Source: a virus | Length of the DNA stretch: 33,705 bases | IMG/VR virus record: IMGVR_UViG_3300005617_000310 | Location: 1-33,705 of that record | Reading direction: 5' to 3' (one strand) | In this document: piece after piece, positions 11,711 through 19,857 of the stretch | Layout: every line of letters starts with the position of its first letter | Numbering within the stretch: the stretch's first letter is position 1 | Notes under the pieces: generated by a model | Seen by the model: the letters and a program-made list of their open reading frames with translations, nothing else | Told to the model about the DNA's origin: nothing | The model's database searches: none | Position numbers and translations under genes: made by a program

Positions 11711-12187
11711 TTAGGTGACCGACGAGCCTTGCGTCTTGTTCGGGAAGGCCGGCTCGAGCATCTCGATCAGGATCCCGCCGAGGATCGGCGAGTTGGTGAC
11801 CTCGACGGCCTTGAGCCGGACGTAGGAGTAGCCCGACGCCAGCAGGTTCTCGGCAGGCACCTCCACTTCGATGATCTGGTTCGAGCCCGCGGTCGTGGTG
11901 AAGCCGGCCGACGTGGCCGCGGTCACCGCGCCGGGCGCAGCTGCGGCGACCGTCACGCGGTAATGGAACGCGACCGCCGAGGTGTTGGACGGCGTGACAT
12001 CGTCGCACGCCTCGACCGTCAGCGTCACGGTCCCCGTCGCGCCGACGCCCCACAGGACCACGAAGCGGACGCGGTTGTGATACTTCATGCTGACGACATC
12101 GCTCGTGGCCGAGGTGTCGAAGGCGTCAGCGACTGGCGCGAGCCCCATTTCGTAATGGGAACTCATCATCTGCAAACCCGTAGACAT
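11711..12187 (-). CDS. capsid decoration / head fibre-like protein
   Basis: The 158-residue beta-rich protein starts MSTGLQMMSSHYEMGLAPVA. Its Ig-like strands include VRFVVLWGVGATGTVTLTVE and VEVPAENLLASGYSYVRLKA, and it ends PNKTQGSSVT. Its position immediately downstream of the major capsid gene and its size suit a decoration protein. No diagnostic motif is visible. Confidence 0.5.
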   Translation of the reverse strand: MSTGLQMMSSHYEMGLAPVADAFDTSATSDVVSMKYHNRVRFVVLWGVGATGTVTLTVEACDDVTPSNTSAVAFHYRVTVAAAAPGAVTAATSAGFTTTAGSNQIIEVEVPAENLLASGYSYVRLKAVEVTNSPILGGILIEMLEPAFPNKTQGSSVT

Positions 12188-12207
12188 GTCAGAGTCTCCC
12201 GAGGGGG

Positions 12208-13497
12208 TTAGCGCGCGGCGAGCGCGACGTGATCGGACAGCGTGTTGCTGCCCTTGTACGGCGTGAGCGCGCTCTTGAGCTTCGGAGCACCACCCACTCG
12301 CTTGAGCCAGCGGAAGGTCCGCTCGTGCGTGAGGAACGCGACGTGAATCGAGTCATCGTTCTGCAGCTCACCCTTCGTTATCAGCTTGTAGCCGGAGAGG
12401 TCCGCGAGGATGACGTCGCCGACGTCGCCGGGCGCCGAGCACTGCTCCACGACCTGGACCGGCCGACCGTAGATCGTGCCGAACGGCGACCCGGAGAGGC
12501 CGCCCGGGGGCATGTAGACGAGCTGGCCGCTCGCGCCCGTGCCGATCTGCATCGTCTGGAGCTGCTGCTCGATCTCCTGGTTGATGTACCACTTCGCCCG
12601 CCGCTTCGCGCGCGGCAGCAGCCGCGCCCACATCTTGATGATGTTCTCGGCGACGACGGTATCCGCGATCTGGCCGGTCTCTTTCGGGACCGAGACGAGC
12701 GCGGGCGAGTTGAGGACTCCGAGGCACTGGCCCGCGCCGGTGCCGCGCACGATCTCGTCATCCACCACGAAGTCGAACTCGTTGGTGAACGACTCGCTGA
12801 GGACCGACGCGAGCGCCGTCGTGTCATCGAGCAGCCGTTCGCTGACCTTGGCCGCGCCGATGATGTCGTAGACGCGCCGCTCCCACTCGCCGAACTGCGG
12901 CTTCTTCGCCGTGGGGCTGTCACCCTCGGCGCCGCGGTAGACCTGGACGCCGCCCCAGCGCGAGCCGGTCGCGCGCGAGGTCTCGTCGATGTACATAACG
13001 CGGAGGCCGTCCGAGGTGCCCGAGACTGGCGTCTTCGAGCAGTCGCCGGCCAGCGTGCCCTCGCCGAAGGCATCCTTCGTGAGGTCCAGGGCGAAGTCCT
13101 GCTGGATCTGGAACGACCCGTCGCTCGGGACGTTGGCGGACGCGGCGCCGCTCGAGAGGGCGGCGTTCAGCTGCAGCAGCCGCTTGTCCGTCCCGAGGCC
13201 CATGCCGTGGTGGGCGATGGCCCGGAGCTGCTCACCTAACGAGGCGAACGGGCGCGTGGCTTCGCGGTCGACCATGCCGGTGACGGCGGTCGCGCTCGGC
13301 GCCTTCTGGCGGCCGGCGAGCTCCTGGCGCACCTGGTCGGCCGTCTTGCCGCTCGCGATAAACGTGTTCATGTCGGACAGGCTCGCGCCTGCCAGGGCGC
13401 AGAGTTGTGCGATCGATTCTCGGCGGGCCAGCTCCGCCTGAACCGTCGCGAGCTCCGCGCTGGTGGCCCCTGGGACCACCGTGGGAGTGTCACTCAC
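12208..13497 (-). CDS. major capsid protein from internal in-frame start
   Basis: Inside the fusion, AAGGAG lies 6 bases ahead of an in-frame GTG (13497-13495), a far better Shine-Dalgarno match than most genes here. It would give a 429-residue protein beginning VSDTPTVVPGATSAELATVQ, a typical start for a capsid precursor with an N-terminal scaffold segment. The arrangement parallels lambda C/Nu3, where a shorter product is translated from within the protease gene. It would supply excess capsid protein over protease. Confidence 0.7.
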   Translation of the reverse strand: MSDTPTVVPGATSAELATVQAELARRESIAQLCALAGASLSDMNTFIASGKTADQVRQELAGRQKAPSATAVTGMVDREATRPFASLGEQLRAIAHHGMGLGTDKRLLQLNAALSSGAASANVPSDGSFQIQQDFALDLTKDAFGEGTLAGDCSKTPVSGTSDGLRVMYIDETSRATGSRWGGVQVYRGAEGDSPTAKKPQFGEWERRVYDIIGAAKVSERLLDDTTALASVLSESFTNEFDFVVDDEIVRGTGAGQCLGVLNSPALVSVPKETGQIADTVVAENIIKMWARLLPRAKRRAKWYINQEIEQQLQTMQIGTGASGQLVYMPPGGLSGSPFGTIYGRPVQVVEQCSAPGDVGDVILADLSGYKLITKGELQNDDSIHVAFLTHERTFRWLKRVGGAPKLKSALTPYKGSNTLSDHVALAAR

Positions 13498-14526
13498 GGT
13501 ATTCTCCTTGGCCTTGGGGGCCGATGGGGAGGGTTGGGTTGAACCGTTCGGCTCAACGGGGACGAGACGGATCGCCGTCTCGGTCGAGGCGGCCGTCTCG
13601 ACGACGGTGCCGGATACGAGAACGCCGCCTAACGAGGCGGCGAGTTGGGGTGCAGATTCGGCGCGGAGCCGTTGGCGGCCAGGCGGTTGGCCGGCGGTGA
13701 GCTCCGCCACCACGTCGTCGAGCGTGGCCACGCGATCGATCATGCCGGCGTCGAGCGCGTCTTTCGCGAGCAGCGCGCGGCCCTCGCCATACCCGCTCCG
13801 CACAGCGGACGCAGTGACGCCGCGGCCCTTGGCCACGTCCGCCACGAACATCGCGTACATCTGGTCGACGGTCGCCTGCATCGCGCCGCGCGCGTCGTCG
13901 CCGAGGGCGCCAATGCCTTCCGCCTTGTATTTGCCCGCCGAGATGATCGTGCGCTTGATGCCGGCCTTTTCCTCGGCGCCGGTGATGTCCGTGTGGACGC
14001 CGAAGACGCCGATCGAGCCGACGAACGCCGAGGGCGAGGCGATCACTTCGGTGGCCTGCGCGGAGAGCCAGTAGGCGGCCGACGCCATGATCCCGTTCGC
14101 GACGGCGTAGATCGGCTTCACCTCGCGCGCGGCGCGGATCTTCGCGGCTGCCTCGGGGATCCCGAACGTCGAGCCCCCCTCGGAGTCCACGTCGAGCACG
14201 ATCGCGGAGACCTGGGGGTTGTTGACGAGGGCGTCGAGCTCCGCCGCGAACTTCTCGGTGCTCGTGCCACCGCTCACGTCGGACATGAGGTTCATCCGCT
14301 GCGAGAGCACGCCATACATCGGGAGGATCGCCACGGACCCCTGCGCCGCTGTCGGCGCGTTCGTCCGCCGGCCATCGCCGACGCGCGCCTGGATCTCCTC
14401 GCGCGTGAACGTGAGGCCCGCCGCGCGCATCTCAAGGACGTCGAGGATGGCGTCCAGCTTCTCGGGCTGGATCGCCCACGGCTGCGCGCTCACCGCGCGC
14501 AGAATGCCATCGAGTCGGTGTGTCAT
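12208..14526 (-). CDS. fused S49 prohead protease and major capsid protein
   Basis: The 772-residue frame starts MTHRLDGILRAVSAQPW. Residues about 60-285 are an S49 (SppA / lambda gpC) protease: LDVDSEGGSTFG, MASAAYWLS with nucleophile Ser at about 149, VGSIGVFG, and SAGKYKAEG with the general-base Lys near 199-201. A Pro/Ser-rich linker follows, then a helical scaffold/delta-like segment (about 345-430). The HK97-fold capsid domain (about 440-772) includes WERRVYDIIGAAKVSERLLD, FTNEFDFVVDDEIVRGTGAG and PPGGLSGSPFGTIYGRPVQV. Usually these are two genes; an internal RBS and GTG at 13497 would yield capsid protein alone. The protease would process the scaffold inside the prohead. Confidence 0.85.
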   Translation of the reverse strand: MTHRLDGILRAVSAQPWAIQPEKLDAILDVLEMRAAGLTFTREEIQARVGDGRRTNAPTAAQGSVAILPMYGVLSQRMNLMSDVSGGTSTEKFAAELDALVNNPQVSAIVLDVDSEGGSTFGIPEAAAKIRAAREVKPIYAVANGIMASAAYWLSAQATEVIASPSAFVGSIGVFGVHTDITGAEEKAGIKRTIISAGKYKAEGIGALGDDARGAMQATVDQMYAMFVADVAKGRGVTASAVRSGYGEGRALLAKDALDAGMIDRVATLDDVVAELTAGQPPGRQRLRAESAPQLAASLGGVLVSGTVVETAASTETAIRLVPVEPNGSTQPSPSAPKAKENTVSDTPTVVPGATSAELATVQAELARRESIAQLCALAGASLSDMNTFIASGKTADQVRQELAGRQKAPSATAVTGMVDREATRPFASLGEQLRAIAHHGMGLGTDKRLLQLNAALSSGAASANVPSDGSFQIQQDFALDLTKDAFGEGTLAGDCSKTPVSGTSDGLRVMYIDETSRATGSRWGGVQVYRGAEGDSPTAKKPQFGEWERRVYDIIGAAKVSERLLDDTTALASVLSESFTNEFDFVVDDEIVRGTGAGQCLGVLNSPALVSVPKETGQIADTVVAENIIKMWARLLPRAKRRAKWYINQEIEQQLQTMQIGTGASGQLVYMPPGGLSGSPFGTIYGRPVQVVEQCSAPGDVGDVILADLSGYKLITKGELQNDDSIHVAFLTHERTFRWLKRVGGAPKLKSALTPYKGSNTLSDHVALAAR

Positions 14527-14532
14527 CAGTTG

Positions 14533-16095
14533 TTAGGCTGAGGCGACGCGCCGGATCCGGCCGCCCGATGTGGAACCGGCGCCCTCGGGAGGCGCCGGCT
14601 GTTTCAAGCTCTCGATCTCGGCCTCGAGCAGGTCGTCGGGGTGCGGGATGCCGCGCCTCCGGAACTCGTCGCGCTCGCGCTTCCGCTCGTCCAGGAGCTC
14701 ACCCAGGTCGCGCCCCTGGGCGGCCGCCATCCGGGTGATGTTGTTGATGCCCAGCTTCTGCTCCTTCTCGGCTGCGTCGATGTCGGCCGCGGGATCGATC
14801 CACGGGAAGGCGCGCGGGTGCCACGTCACGGCGTGGTACTGCGTCGGATCGTAGGAGGCGAGCCGCACCGCGCCGTGCAGGATCGCCGACCGGAGCCAGC
14901 GCCGGTAGACGCGCGTGTGCACCTTCTCGATGAGCCGCTGCTGGAGCTTCTGATAGACCGCGCGCTCGGCGAGCAGCCCGATGCGCCCACTGCCGTACGT
15001 GGTGTCGGAGAGGTCCGACGAGAGCGACATGTACGAGACGCGGAGCGCGGTGGCGATCGAGCGCAGGATCGCCTTGTCGAACTCCGCGAACGCGTTGGTC
15101 GGGTGTGTCGGATCCCAGCTCTGGAACTCGGTGTTCTCCGGCAGCTGCTCAATCACGCCCGGGTCCGCGTCCCAGCGCACGTGGTCCTCGCCGTCCTCGG
15201 CCTCGAGGTTGGGCGCCGGCCCGTCCGGATTGATGGATTTGAGGAAGCCCATCTTCGACGCCGCGACGCGCGCGGCCACGAGCTCCGCCTCGCGGTAGCC
15301 GCCCAGCATCTGCAGGTCGACGATCACCGGCGCGAACCAGGTGAGTCCGCGCGTCTGTCGCTCGTAGCGGAACAGGTAGAGGTGGATCAGGTCCTCGGCG
15401 GGGATCGGCATATAGCGCTTCGATCCCACGCGCACCCCTTCGGACGGGTGATTCGAGAGCACCCAGTACCGCACCGGGCGGCCCCAGAGGTTGATCTCGA
15501 CGCCCATCCGGATCTCGTTCTGGACGTCGCTCGGCTTCCGGTTGATCGACCAGTCGAGCTGCGCGGGGTCCAGGACCTCGGTCGTGAAGCCGTGCGGGTT
15601 CTCGAAGTTGTCGAGCAGGCGCAGGCACACCTCGCCCGCGACCGGCTCCCGCTCGGCGATCAGCGTCTCGTGCTCGCACCACGAGTGCAGCCCGTCGGCC
15701 GACGCGTTCCGCGCCTCGTACCAGTCCCACCAGCCGCGCTCGATCTCCTCGTTGACCTGCTTGTTGTAGCGCGGGGTGCCGTCGTCGCTGTTGCGCGTCG
15801 ACTGGACCCGGGGCTGCAGGATGATCCCATCCTTGCCGATCACGTTCTCGGAGAAGAGGGAAGGGACGCGCGAGGCGGTGGAGTTGTTCGCCACGAGCTC
15901 CTCGGCACGCTGCCGCAGCGTCTTCGCGTCGGCGCGGATCAGCTGATCGGGTGACGCCGCCGACCCGACGAAATCGGAGAGCAGGCGGCTCGCGCTGGCG
16001 CCGCTGAAGTAGCTGGCGCGCGGCCGGAGCGTCGCGGTGCGGGTGAGCCCGATCGCGCCGAGCGCGCGATCCCAGAGCGAGCGCCTAACGGGCAT
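14533..16095 (-). CDS. portal protein, lambda gpB family
   Basis: The 520-residue protein starts at ATG 16095 (MPVRRSLWDRALGAIGLTRT). The longer frame to 16140 would overlap the preceding gene more, and this ATG sits just upstream of that gene's stop. Family features are the N-terminal LVANNSTASRVPSLFSENVI-GKDG, WWDWYEA...DGLHSWCEHE, EVLDPAQLDW, and IPAEDLIHLYLFRYERQTRG leading to the ALRVSYMSLSSDLSDTTYGS region. A helical C-terminus follows. It forms the dodecameric ring at the head vertex used for packaging and ejection, and sits between TerL and protease-capsid as expected. Confidence 0.9.
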   Translation of the reverse strand: MPVRRSLWDRALGAIGLTRTATLRPRASYFSGASASRLLSDFVGSAASPDQLIRADAKTLRQRAEELVANNSTASRVPSLFSENVIGKDGIILQPRVQSTRNSDDGTPRYNKQVNEEIERGWWDWYEARNASADGLHSWCEHETLIAEREPVAGEVCLRLLDNFENPHGFTTEVLDPAQLDWSINRKPSDVQNEIRMGVEINLWGRPVRYWVLSNHPSEGVRVGSKRYMPIPAEDLIHLYLFRYERQTRGLTWFAPVIVDLQMLGGYREAELVAARVAASKMGFLKSINPDGPAPNLEAEDGEDHVRWDADPGVIEQLPENTEFQSWDPTHPTNAFAEFDKAILRSIATALRVSYMSLSSDLSDTTYGSGRIGLLAERAVYQKLQQRLIEKVHTRVYRRWLRSAILHGAVRLASYDPTQYHAVTWHPRAFPWIDPAADIDAAEKEQKLGINNITRMAAAQGRDLGELLDERKRERDEFRRRGIPHPDDLLEAEIESLKQPAPPEGAGSTSGGRIRRVASA

Positions 16096-16633
16096 TGCCG
16101 AAATACGTGCGAATCGCCGGCTTCTTCCCGCCGCCGGCAATGGCCGCGAGCTCGCCGCGGAGCTGCTTCAGGAGATCGAAGAGTTCCTTCCGCGACATGT
16201 AGCGCATGTGCCGGCCGTGGATCGTGTACTCCTCGGTCACCGGGATCGTCCCGTTGCCGTAGAGCACCGACTCGAGCGTCGCGATCATCTTCTCGGTCCA
16301 CGAGCGCGAGTCGGTGGCCGTGAGGGTGGCGAGGTTCCGCGTGACCTCGAGGCGGCCGGCGTACGCCGTATACACGGCCCCGCCGATGCTCGCGCGGATC
16401 TCCCACTGGTACGGGCCGGGGAGCACGTTGGCGGTGCTGGTCGCGGCGATCGTGAACGTGTACTCACCGCTGGCGCCGGTGCCGACGGCCGAGGCGCCCA
16501 GGTAGCCGACGAGGTAAAACGTGTAGATCCAGCTCTCGGAGAGGGGGAAGTCCGGGCGCTCCGGGACCTTGAACGTCAGCGTGGTGCCCGCGGCGAACGC
16601 CGAAGGCACCCCGGTCGGGATTGTGTAGCTCAC
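16085..16633 (-). CDS. hypothetical beta-sandwich protein upstream of portal
   Basis: The 182-residue protein starts with GTG 16633 overlapping the upstream TGA. Residues 1-100 are an Ig-like beta sandwich (TTLTFKVPERPDFPLSESW, GEYTFTIAATSTANVLPG). Residues about 105-182 are helical (SWTEKMIATLESVLYGNGTI, MRYMSRKELFDLLKQLRGEL). The helical tail resembles what small gpW-type connector genes contain in this position, but no firm homology is visible. It ends in a TAG inside CGTTAGGC that overlaps the portal start. Confidence 0.5.
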   Translation of the reverse strand: MSYTIPTGVPSAFAAGTTLTFKVPERPDFPLSESWIYTFYLVGYLGASAVGTGASGEYTFTIAATSTANVLPGPYQWEIRASIGGAVYTAYAGRLEVTRNLATLTATDSRSWTEKMIATLESVLYGNGTIPVTEEYTIHGRHMRYMSRKELFDLLKQLRGELAAIAGGGKKPAIRTYFGNAR

Positions 16634-16830
16634 TTCGCGGGCGACGCCGGCTTGTGGTGGGCCGGAGCTTTCTCGGCGACGGCGGCAGCCGGCGACACCG
16701 GAGCTGCTGGCTTCGCGGCGGCCTTGAGCGCGTCGTTCTCGGCGCGCAGCTCGGCGATCTCGCCGCGGAGCTTGTTCTGCGTCTCGGTTTCCTGGGCGAT
16801 CGCTCGTTCGAGCGCTTCTTCTCGGGTCAT
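16630..16830 (-). CDS. small coiled-coil protein with Ala/Pro tail
   Basis: The 66-residue protein starts MTREEALERAIAQETETQNK. Heptad-like Leu/Glu spacing runs through LRGEIAELRAENDALKAA, and it ends in an Ala/Pro/Lys-rich tail. Its stop overlaps the next GTG start. Such short coiled coils are common between terminase and portal genes; the role is unknown. Confidence 0.55.
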   Translation of the reverse strand: MTREEALERAIAQETETQNKLRGEIAELRAENDALKAAAKPAAPVSPAAAVAEKAPAHHKPASPAK

Positions 16831-16850
16831 GGGAGTATCAACGGTGAGGG

Positions 16851-17228
16851 TTACCCGCGCACAAACGGCCGCCCTGAGCGGCCCGTGACGCTCGCGACGA
16901 ACGCCTCGCGCTGCCGCGCTTTCTTGCGCGCGTTGATCCGCTTGAGCTTCTGGCGGTTGAGGGCCGCGCGCGGCGACTCGACGAGCCAACCGCCAGAGAG
17001 GCCGTCGGCGATGTACTGGGAGAGGTTGCCCGAAAACTCGTCGGGGCCCCCTTCGAGGAGGCCCCGTGCGTTGTGATCGGTCAGCTGCGCGTGGTGTCGC
17101 CAGTACGCGGCGTTGAGCTGGCGGGTGACCCCATCCTCGTGGGAGAGCCGCTCGCGAGGCGGCGTCGCGGTCACGGATCGCGTGAGGTTTAAGCGGTATT
17201 CGCGCACGCTAGCATTTTTGGGTGTCAA
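16851..17228 (-). CDS. hypothetical basic protein
   Basis: The 125-codon frame starts at TTG 17228. An internal GTG about 20 bases downstream (REYRLNLTRSVTATPPRERL) is equally possible because no clear RBS favours either. It contains NAAYWRHHAQLTDHNARG and a very basic C-terminus (RQKLKRINARKKARQREA), suggesting nucleic-acid contact. No family recognised. Only 16 bases separate it from the upstream gene. Confidence 0.5.
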   Translation of the reverse strand: MTPKNASVREYRLNLTRSVTATPPRERLSHEDGVTRQLNAAYWRHHAQLTDHNARGLLEGGPDEFSGNLSQYIADGLSGGWLVESPRAALNRQKLKRINARKKARQREAFVASVTGRSGRPFVRG

Positions 17229-17244
17229 CCCCCCGGCTCGCTAG

Positions 17245-17448
17245 TTACCGCTTCCGGTAGGTCGCTACGTCACATCCGGCGGCCGCGATAAGGCGCCTAC
17301 CGAACTCGTTGGTGCAGTCGCGGTGCAACAAGAACGATTCGGGCGCCTCAACCTCGAAGTACATCTCGCCATCGGTGAAGCCTTTGCCGCATTCCTCGCA
17401 GGCCCAAATGAGCTTTGGGCTGGCGGTTCTGGCGAGCACTCTAACCAT
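17245..17448 (-). CDS. small zinc-ribbon-like protein
   Basis: The 67-residue product starts at ATG 17448, sharing a base with the preceding TGA. It has WACEECGKGFTDGEMYFEVE and LLHRDCTNEFG: a CxxC pair followed by His and Cys, a likely single zinc site. Partner unknown. Confidence 0.6.
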   Translation of the reverse strand: MVRVLARTASPKLIWACEECGKGFTDGEMYFEVEAPESFLLHRDCTNEFGRRLIAAAGCDVATYRKR

Positions 17449-17729
17449 CACGCGACGTTCGCGGGTGAGCCGCTGACATGGGCGACCACGTCCGCGTTCT
17501 CGCGGAGCAGCGCGTGGCACCAGAGCATGACGCGGAGCTGCGGCGGCAGGACGCGCGAGACTGGGGGCAGCGTCTCGGCGATCGCCTGGACGTGCGCCCG
17601 CACGGTCTCCTCGTGTATCCCGAGCGCCGCAGCGATCTGCTTGTAGCTCCGGCCGGCCTCGAGGTGAAGCAGGATCGTCACTTTCCGCAGCGTGAGGCGG
17701 GAGAGGCGATTCGTCTCGATCGGCGTCAT
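17448..17729 (-). CDS. LuxR-type helix-turn-helix protein adjoining terminase
   Basis: The 93-residue protein starts at ATG 17729 overlapping the TerL stop (ATGA). Residues about 10-50 (LSRLTLRKVTILLHLEAGRS then YKQIAAALGIHEETVRAHVQ) match a LuxR/GerE-like HTH, with IAAALGI...TVRAHV as the turn and recognition helix. It lacks any receiver or ligand domain. It could regulate late genes or bind packaging sites; directly downstream of TerL in the same transcript, both are only guesses. Confidence 0.65.
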   Translation of the reverse strand: MTPIETNRLSRLTLRKVTILLHLEAGRSYKQIAAALGIHEETVRAHVQAIAETLPPVSRVLPPQLRVMLWCHALLRENADVVAHVSGSPANVA

Positions 17730-19666
17730 CCGCGCCAGCCCCGGGTGAATCCGCCGCCCCCGCGGCGACCCTTCACCCAGCCTCGTTTCGGTGGCTGTGG
17801 TGGGCTCGGTACATCCTGCTCCGTGAGCGCCTCGGACTGCGGCTCCGGCGCCGGCTCCTGCGCCTGCGGTGCGGCGCCGCGCTCTTGGAGCGCCTTCGCG
17901 CGCTTCGTCAGTGAGTCGCGGAGATTTCCCAGGTAGAGCGCCGCCAGCGCGTAGAGCTCGCAGTCCGAGACTTCGTTCCGGCGGTGCTCCGGGCACGTGT
18001 ACACCACGGTCCATATGCGGTTGACCTGCTTCCGTTCGGCCTTCTCCGCGGTGAGCTGCTCGAAGTAGTCGCGGTCGGCCGTGAGGTTGAAGTGGTACTT
18101 GTAGGCCGCCGACGCCTCGGTCGAGGTGCCGACGATCTTCAAGCGGCCGAACATCAGCGCTTTGCCCTGGTTGACGCCGAGCACGAAGAGCGGGCAACGG
18201 TGTTTGTTGTTGCGCGTCGGCCGCTTCGGGATGAATGGCGCCGCCGGCAGCGAGCCCCCCTTGATCGCGCGCACGCCGCGGCCGAACCGCGGGGCGCAGT
18301 AGCGGAGCACGCGCTCGTAGTTGTCGCCGGCGTCGATCGCGGTGGCGAGGATCCGCATCTGCGCGCCCGACTCGTGCTCGTACGTGCGCGCGAGCACGGC
18401 GTCGACGTCGGCCCAGAACTGGTCGGTGGTCGGGTCGCCGAAGACGATGACGCGCTCGAGCAGCCAGCTCTCCTCGCCTGCGCCCCACGCGCGCACGATG
18501 AACTCGCCGCGGTCGTGCTGGATGTCGCCGCCGCACGTGATGGCCCCCGCAGCCAGCGGGACCGCGGTGTAGGGCTCGCGCCGGTTCACCCACATCGAAT
18601 CCGGATCGAGCCCGCCCCGGCGGTCCTCCCACGACTCGCCTAACGACTGGTTGACGAACACCTGGAGCAGGAGCGGATTCTGCTGCGCCGCGAGCCACTC
18701 CTCCACGAGCTCGCCCCAGCTAATCCACGGCGAGTAGAGCGCGGAGATGTGGAAGCCCGCCGTCTTGTGCCCCGGGTTCGTCGCGACCCACCGGCCTTTG
18801 GCGACCATCCCGAACTTCTGGCTCTCCGGGATGAGCACGCCGCAGCCCTCGCACACGAAGGCGGCCGTCGCGGGCGCGTGGTCGTCCCATTTGACGCGCC
18901 CCCAGACGAGCGTCTGCTCGTGGCCGCAGTCGGGGCAAGGGACGAAGTAGCGACGCTGGTCGCTCGCCTCGTACTCGCGCTCGATCCGCGAGTAGCCTTT
19001 GAGCGTCGGCGTCGAGTTGAGGTACGCTTTGCGCCGATGCTGGAACGTGTCGGATCGACCTTCCGCGAGCTTTACCTGATCGCCTTCAGTGCCCGCGGAC
19101 GGTGGATAGCCATCCACCTCCTCAAGCACCACGACGCGAGCGGTTCGCCGACGGAATCCTCGAGGACTGTTCGCACCCACGAGATAGAGGGCACCGCCGG
19201 GGAAAAGCTTGGCGAGGAGCGTATTGCCGGAATCGCGTGACGACGCTTCGCTGACTCGAGCGCGGAGCGACTCGGTCTCTTCGATCGTCGGAGTGAGCTG
19301 CTCTTTCGAGAAATCCTTGGCATCATCAACCGTGGGCTGGACGATGAAGATCGGGCTCGGGTCCTGCGCGATGAAGTAGCCGATGACGTTGATCCCGGCC
19401 TCCGTCGCGCCGATCCGGCGGCACTTCATGAACACGACGCGGTTGATCGCGGGATCGGAGAACGCGTCCATCACGTCGCGCAGGTACGGCGTCTTCTCCG
19501 TCACCCACCGCCCCGGCTCGGCCGAGTAGGACGGCACGATGCGGTACTGATCGGCCCACTGGCTGACGGTCAAGAGCGGCGGCGGAGCGAACGCCGCAGC
19601 GCGCTCCTCCCGCCACAGATCCCACAGCCGGGAGGCGTTAGGCGCCTCGACCGCGACTGCCGTCAC
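17726..19666 (-). CDS. terminase large subunit, GpA family
   Basis: The 646-residue protein begins at GTG 19666, which overlaps the preceding TGA; the in-frame ATG at 19702 would overlap that gene by 40 bases. The ATPase has an adenine-proximal region (LTVSQWADQYRIVPSYSAEP), Walker A-like RRIGATEAG (about 84-92) and Walker B VVVLEEVDGYP (about 180-188). A zinc-ribbon-like CPDC...CEGC follows. The nuclease domain carries GGDIQHDRGEF, ATAIDAGDNYERV and SDCELYALAAL acidic residues. The C-terminal 60 residues are Pro/Gly/Arg-rich. It drives ATP-dependent DNA translocation and cleavage, probably at cos sites as in other GpA proteins. Confidence 0.92.
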   Translation of the reverse strand: MTAVAVEAPNASRLWDLWREERAAAFAPPPLLTVSQWADQYRIVPSYSAEPGRWVTEKTPYLRDVMDAFSDPAINRVVFMKCRRIGATEAGINVIGYFIAQDPSPIFIVQPTVDDAKDFSKEQLTPTIEETESLRARVSEASSRDSGNTLLAKLFPGGALYLVGANSPRGFRRRTARVVVLEEVDGYPPSAGTEGDQVKLAEGRSDTFQHRRKAYLNSTPTLKGYSRIEREYEASDQRRYFVPCPDCGHEQTLVWGRVKWDDHAPATAAFVCEGCGVLIPESQKFGMVAKGRWVATNPGHKTAGFHISALYSPWISWGELVEEWLAAQQNPLLLQVFVNQSLGESWEDRRGGLDPDSMWVNRREPYTAVPLAAGAITCGGDIQHDRGEFIVRAWGAGEESWLLERVIVFGDPTTDQFWADVDAVLARTYEHESGAQMRILATAIDAGDNYERVLRYCAPRFGRGVRAIKGGSLPAAPFIPKRPTRNNKHRCPLFVLGVNQGKALMFGRLKIVGTSTEASAAYKYHFNLTADRDYFEQLTAEKAERKQVNRIWTVVYTCPEHRRNEVSDCELYALAALYLGNLRDSLTKRAKALQERGAAPQAQEPAPEPQSEALTEQDVPSPPQPPKRGWVKGRRGGGGFTRGWRG

Positions 19667-19857
19667 CTGCGAAACACGAGGGCTATCTGACGCGCAATCC
19701 ACGCGTCAAAGGACGCCTGGTCGGGGAAGTGATCCTCGGCCAGTCGCTCGAGCAGGAATGATGCTCGTTGGTACTCAGCGTAGTGCGCCGCACAACCCAG
19801 ACAGTCATTTTCTGGTGCTGGTACATCACGGTACCTAGTAGGTCTTTCCTCGGGCAC
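19663..19857 (-). CDS. small protein between TerS and TerL
   Basis: The 64-residue product starts with GTG 19857, just inside the TerS stop. It includes a CLGC pair and helical AEYQRASFLLERLAEDHFPD, ending WIARQIALVFRR. Unknown function; stop overlaps the TerL GTG. Confidence 0.5.
   Translation of the reverse strand: MPEERPTRYRDVPAPENDCLGCAAHYAEYQRASFLLERLAEDHFPDQASFDAWIARQIALVFRR

Noticed and set aside
7751-11715. CCTAACG/GTTAGGC pairs as integron attC sites
   Set aside because: The heptamer resembles attC R boxes, but copies are scattered inside genes and lack the paired, folded attC architecture; no integron integrase is present.
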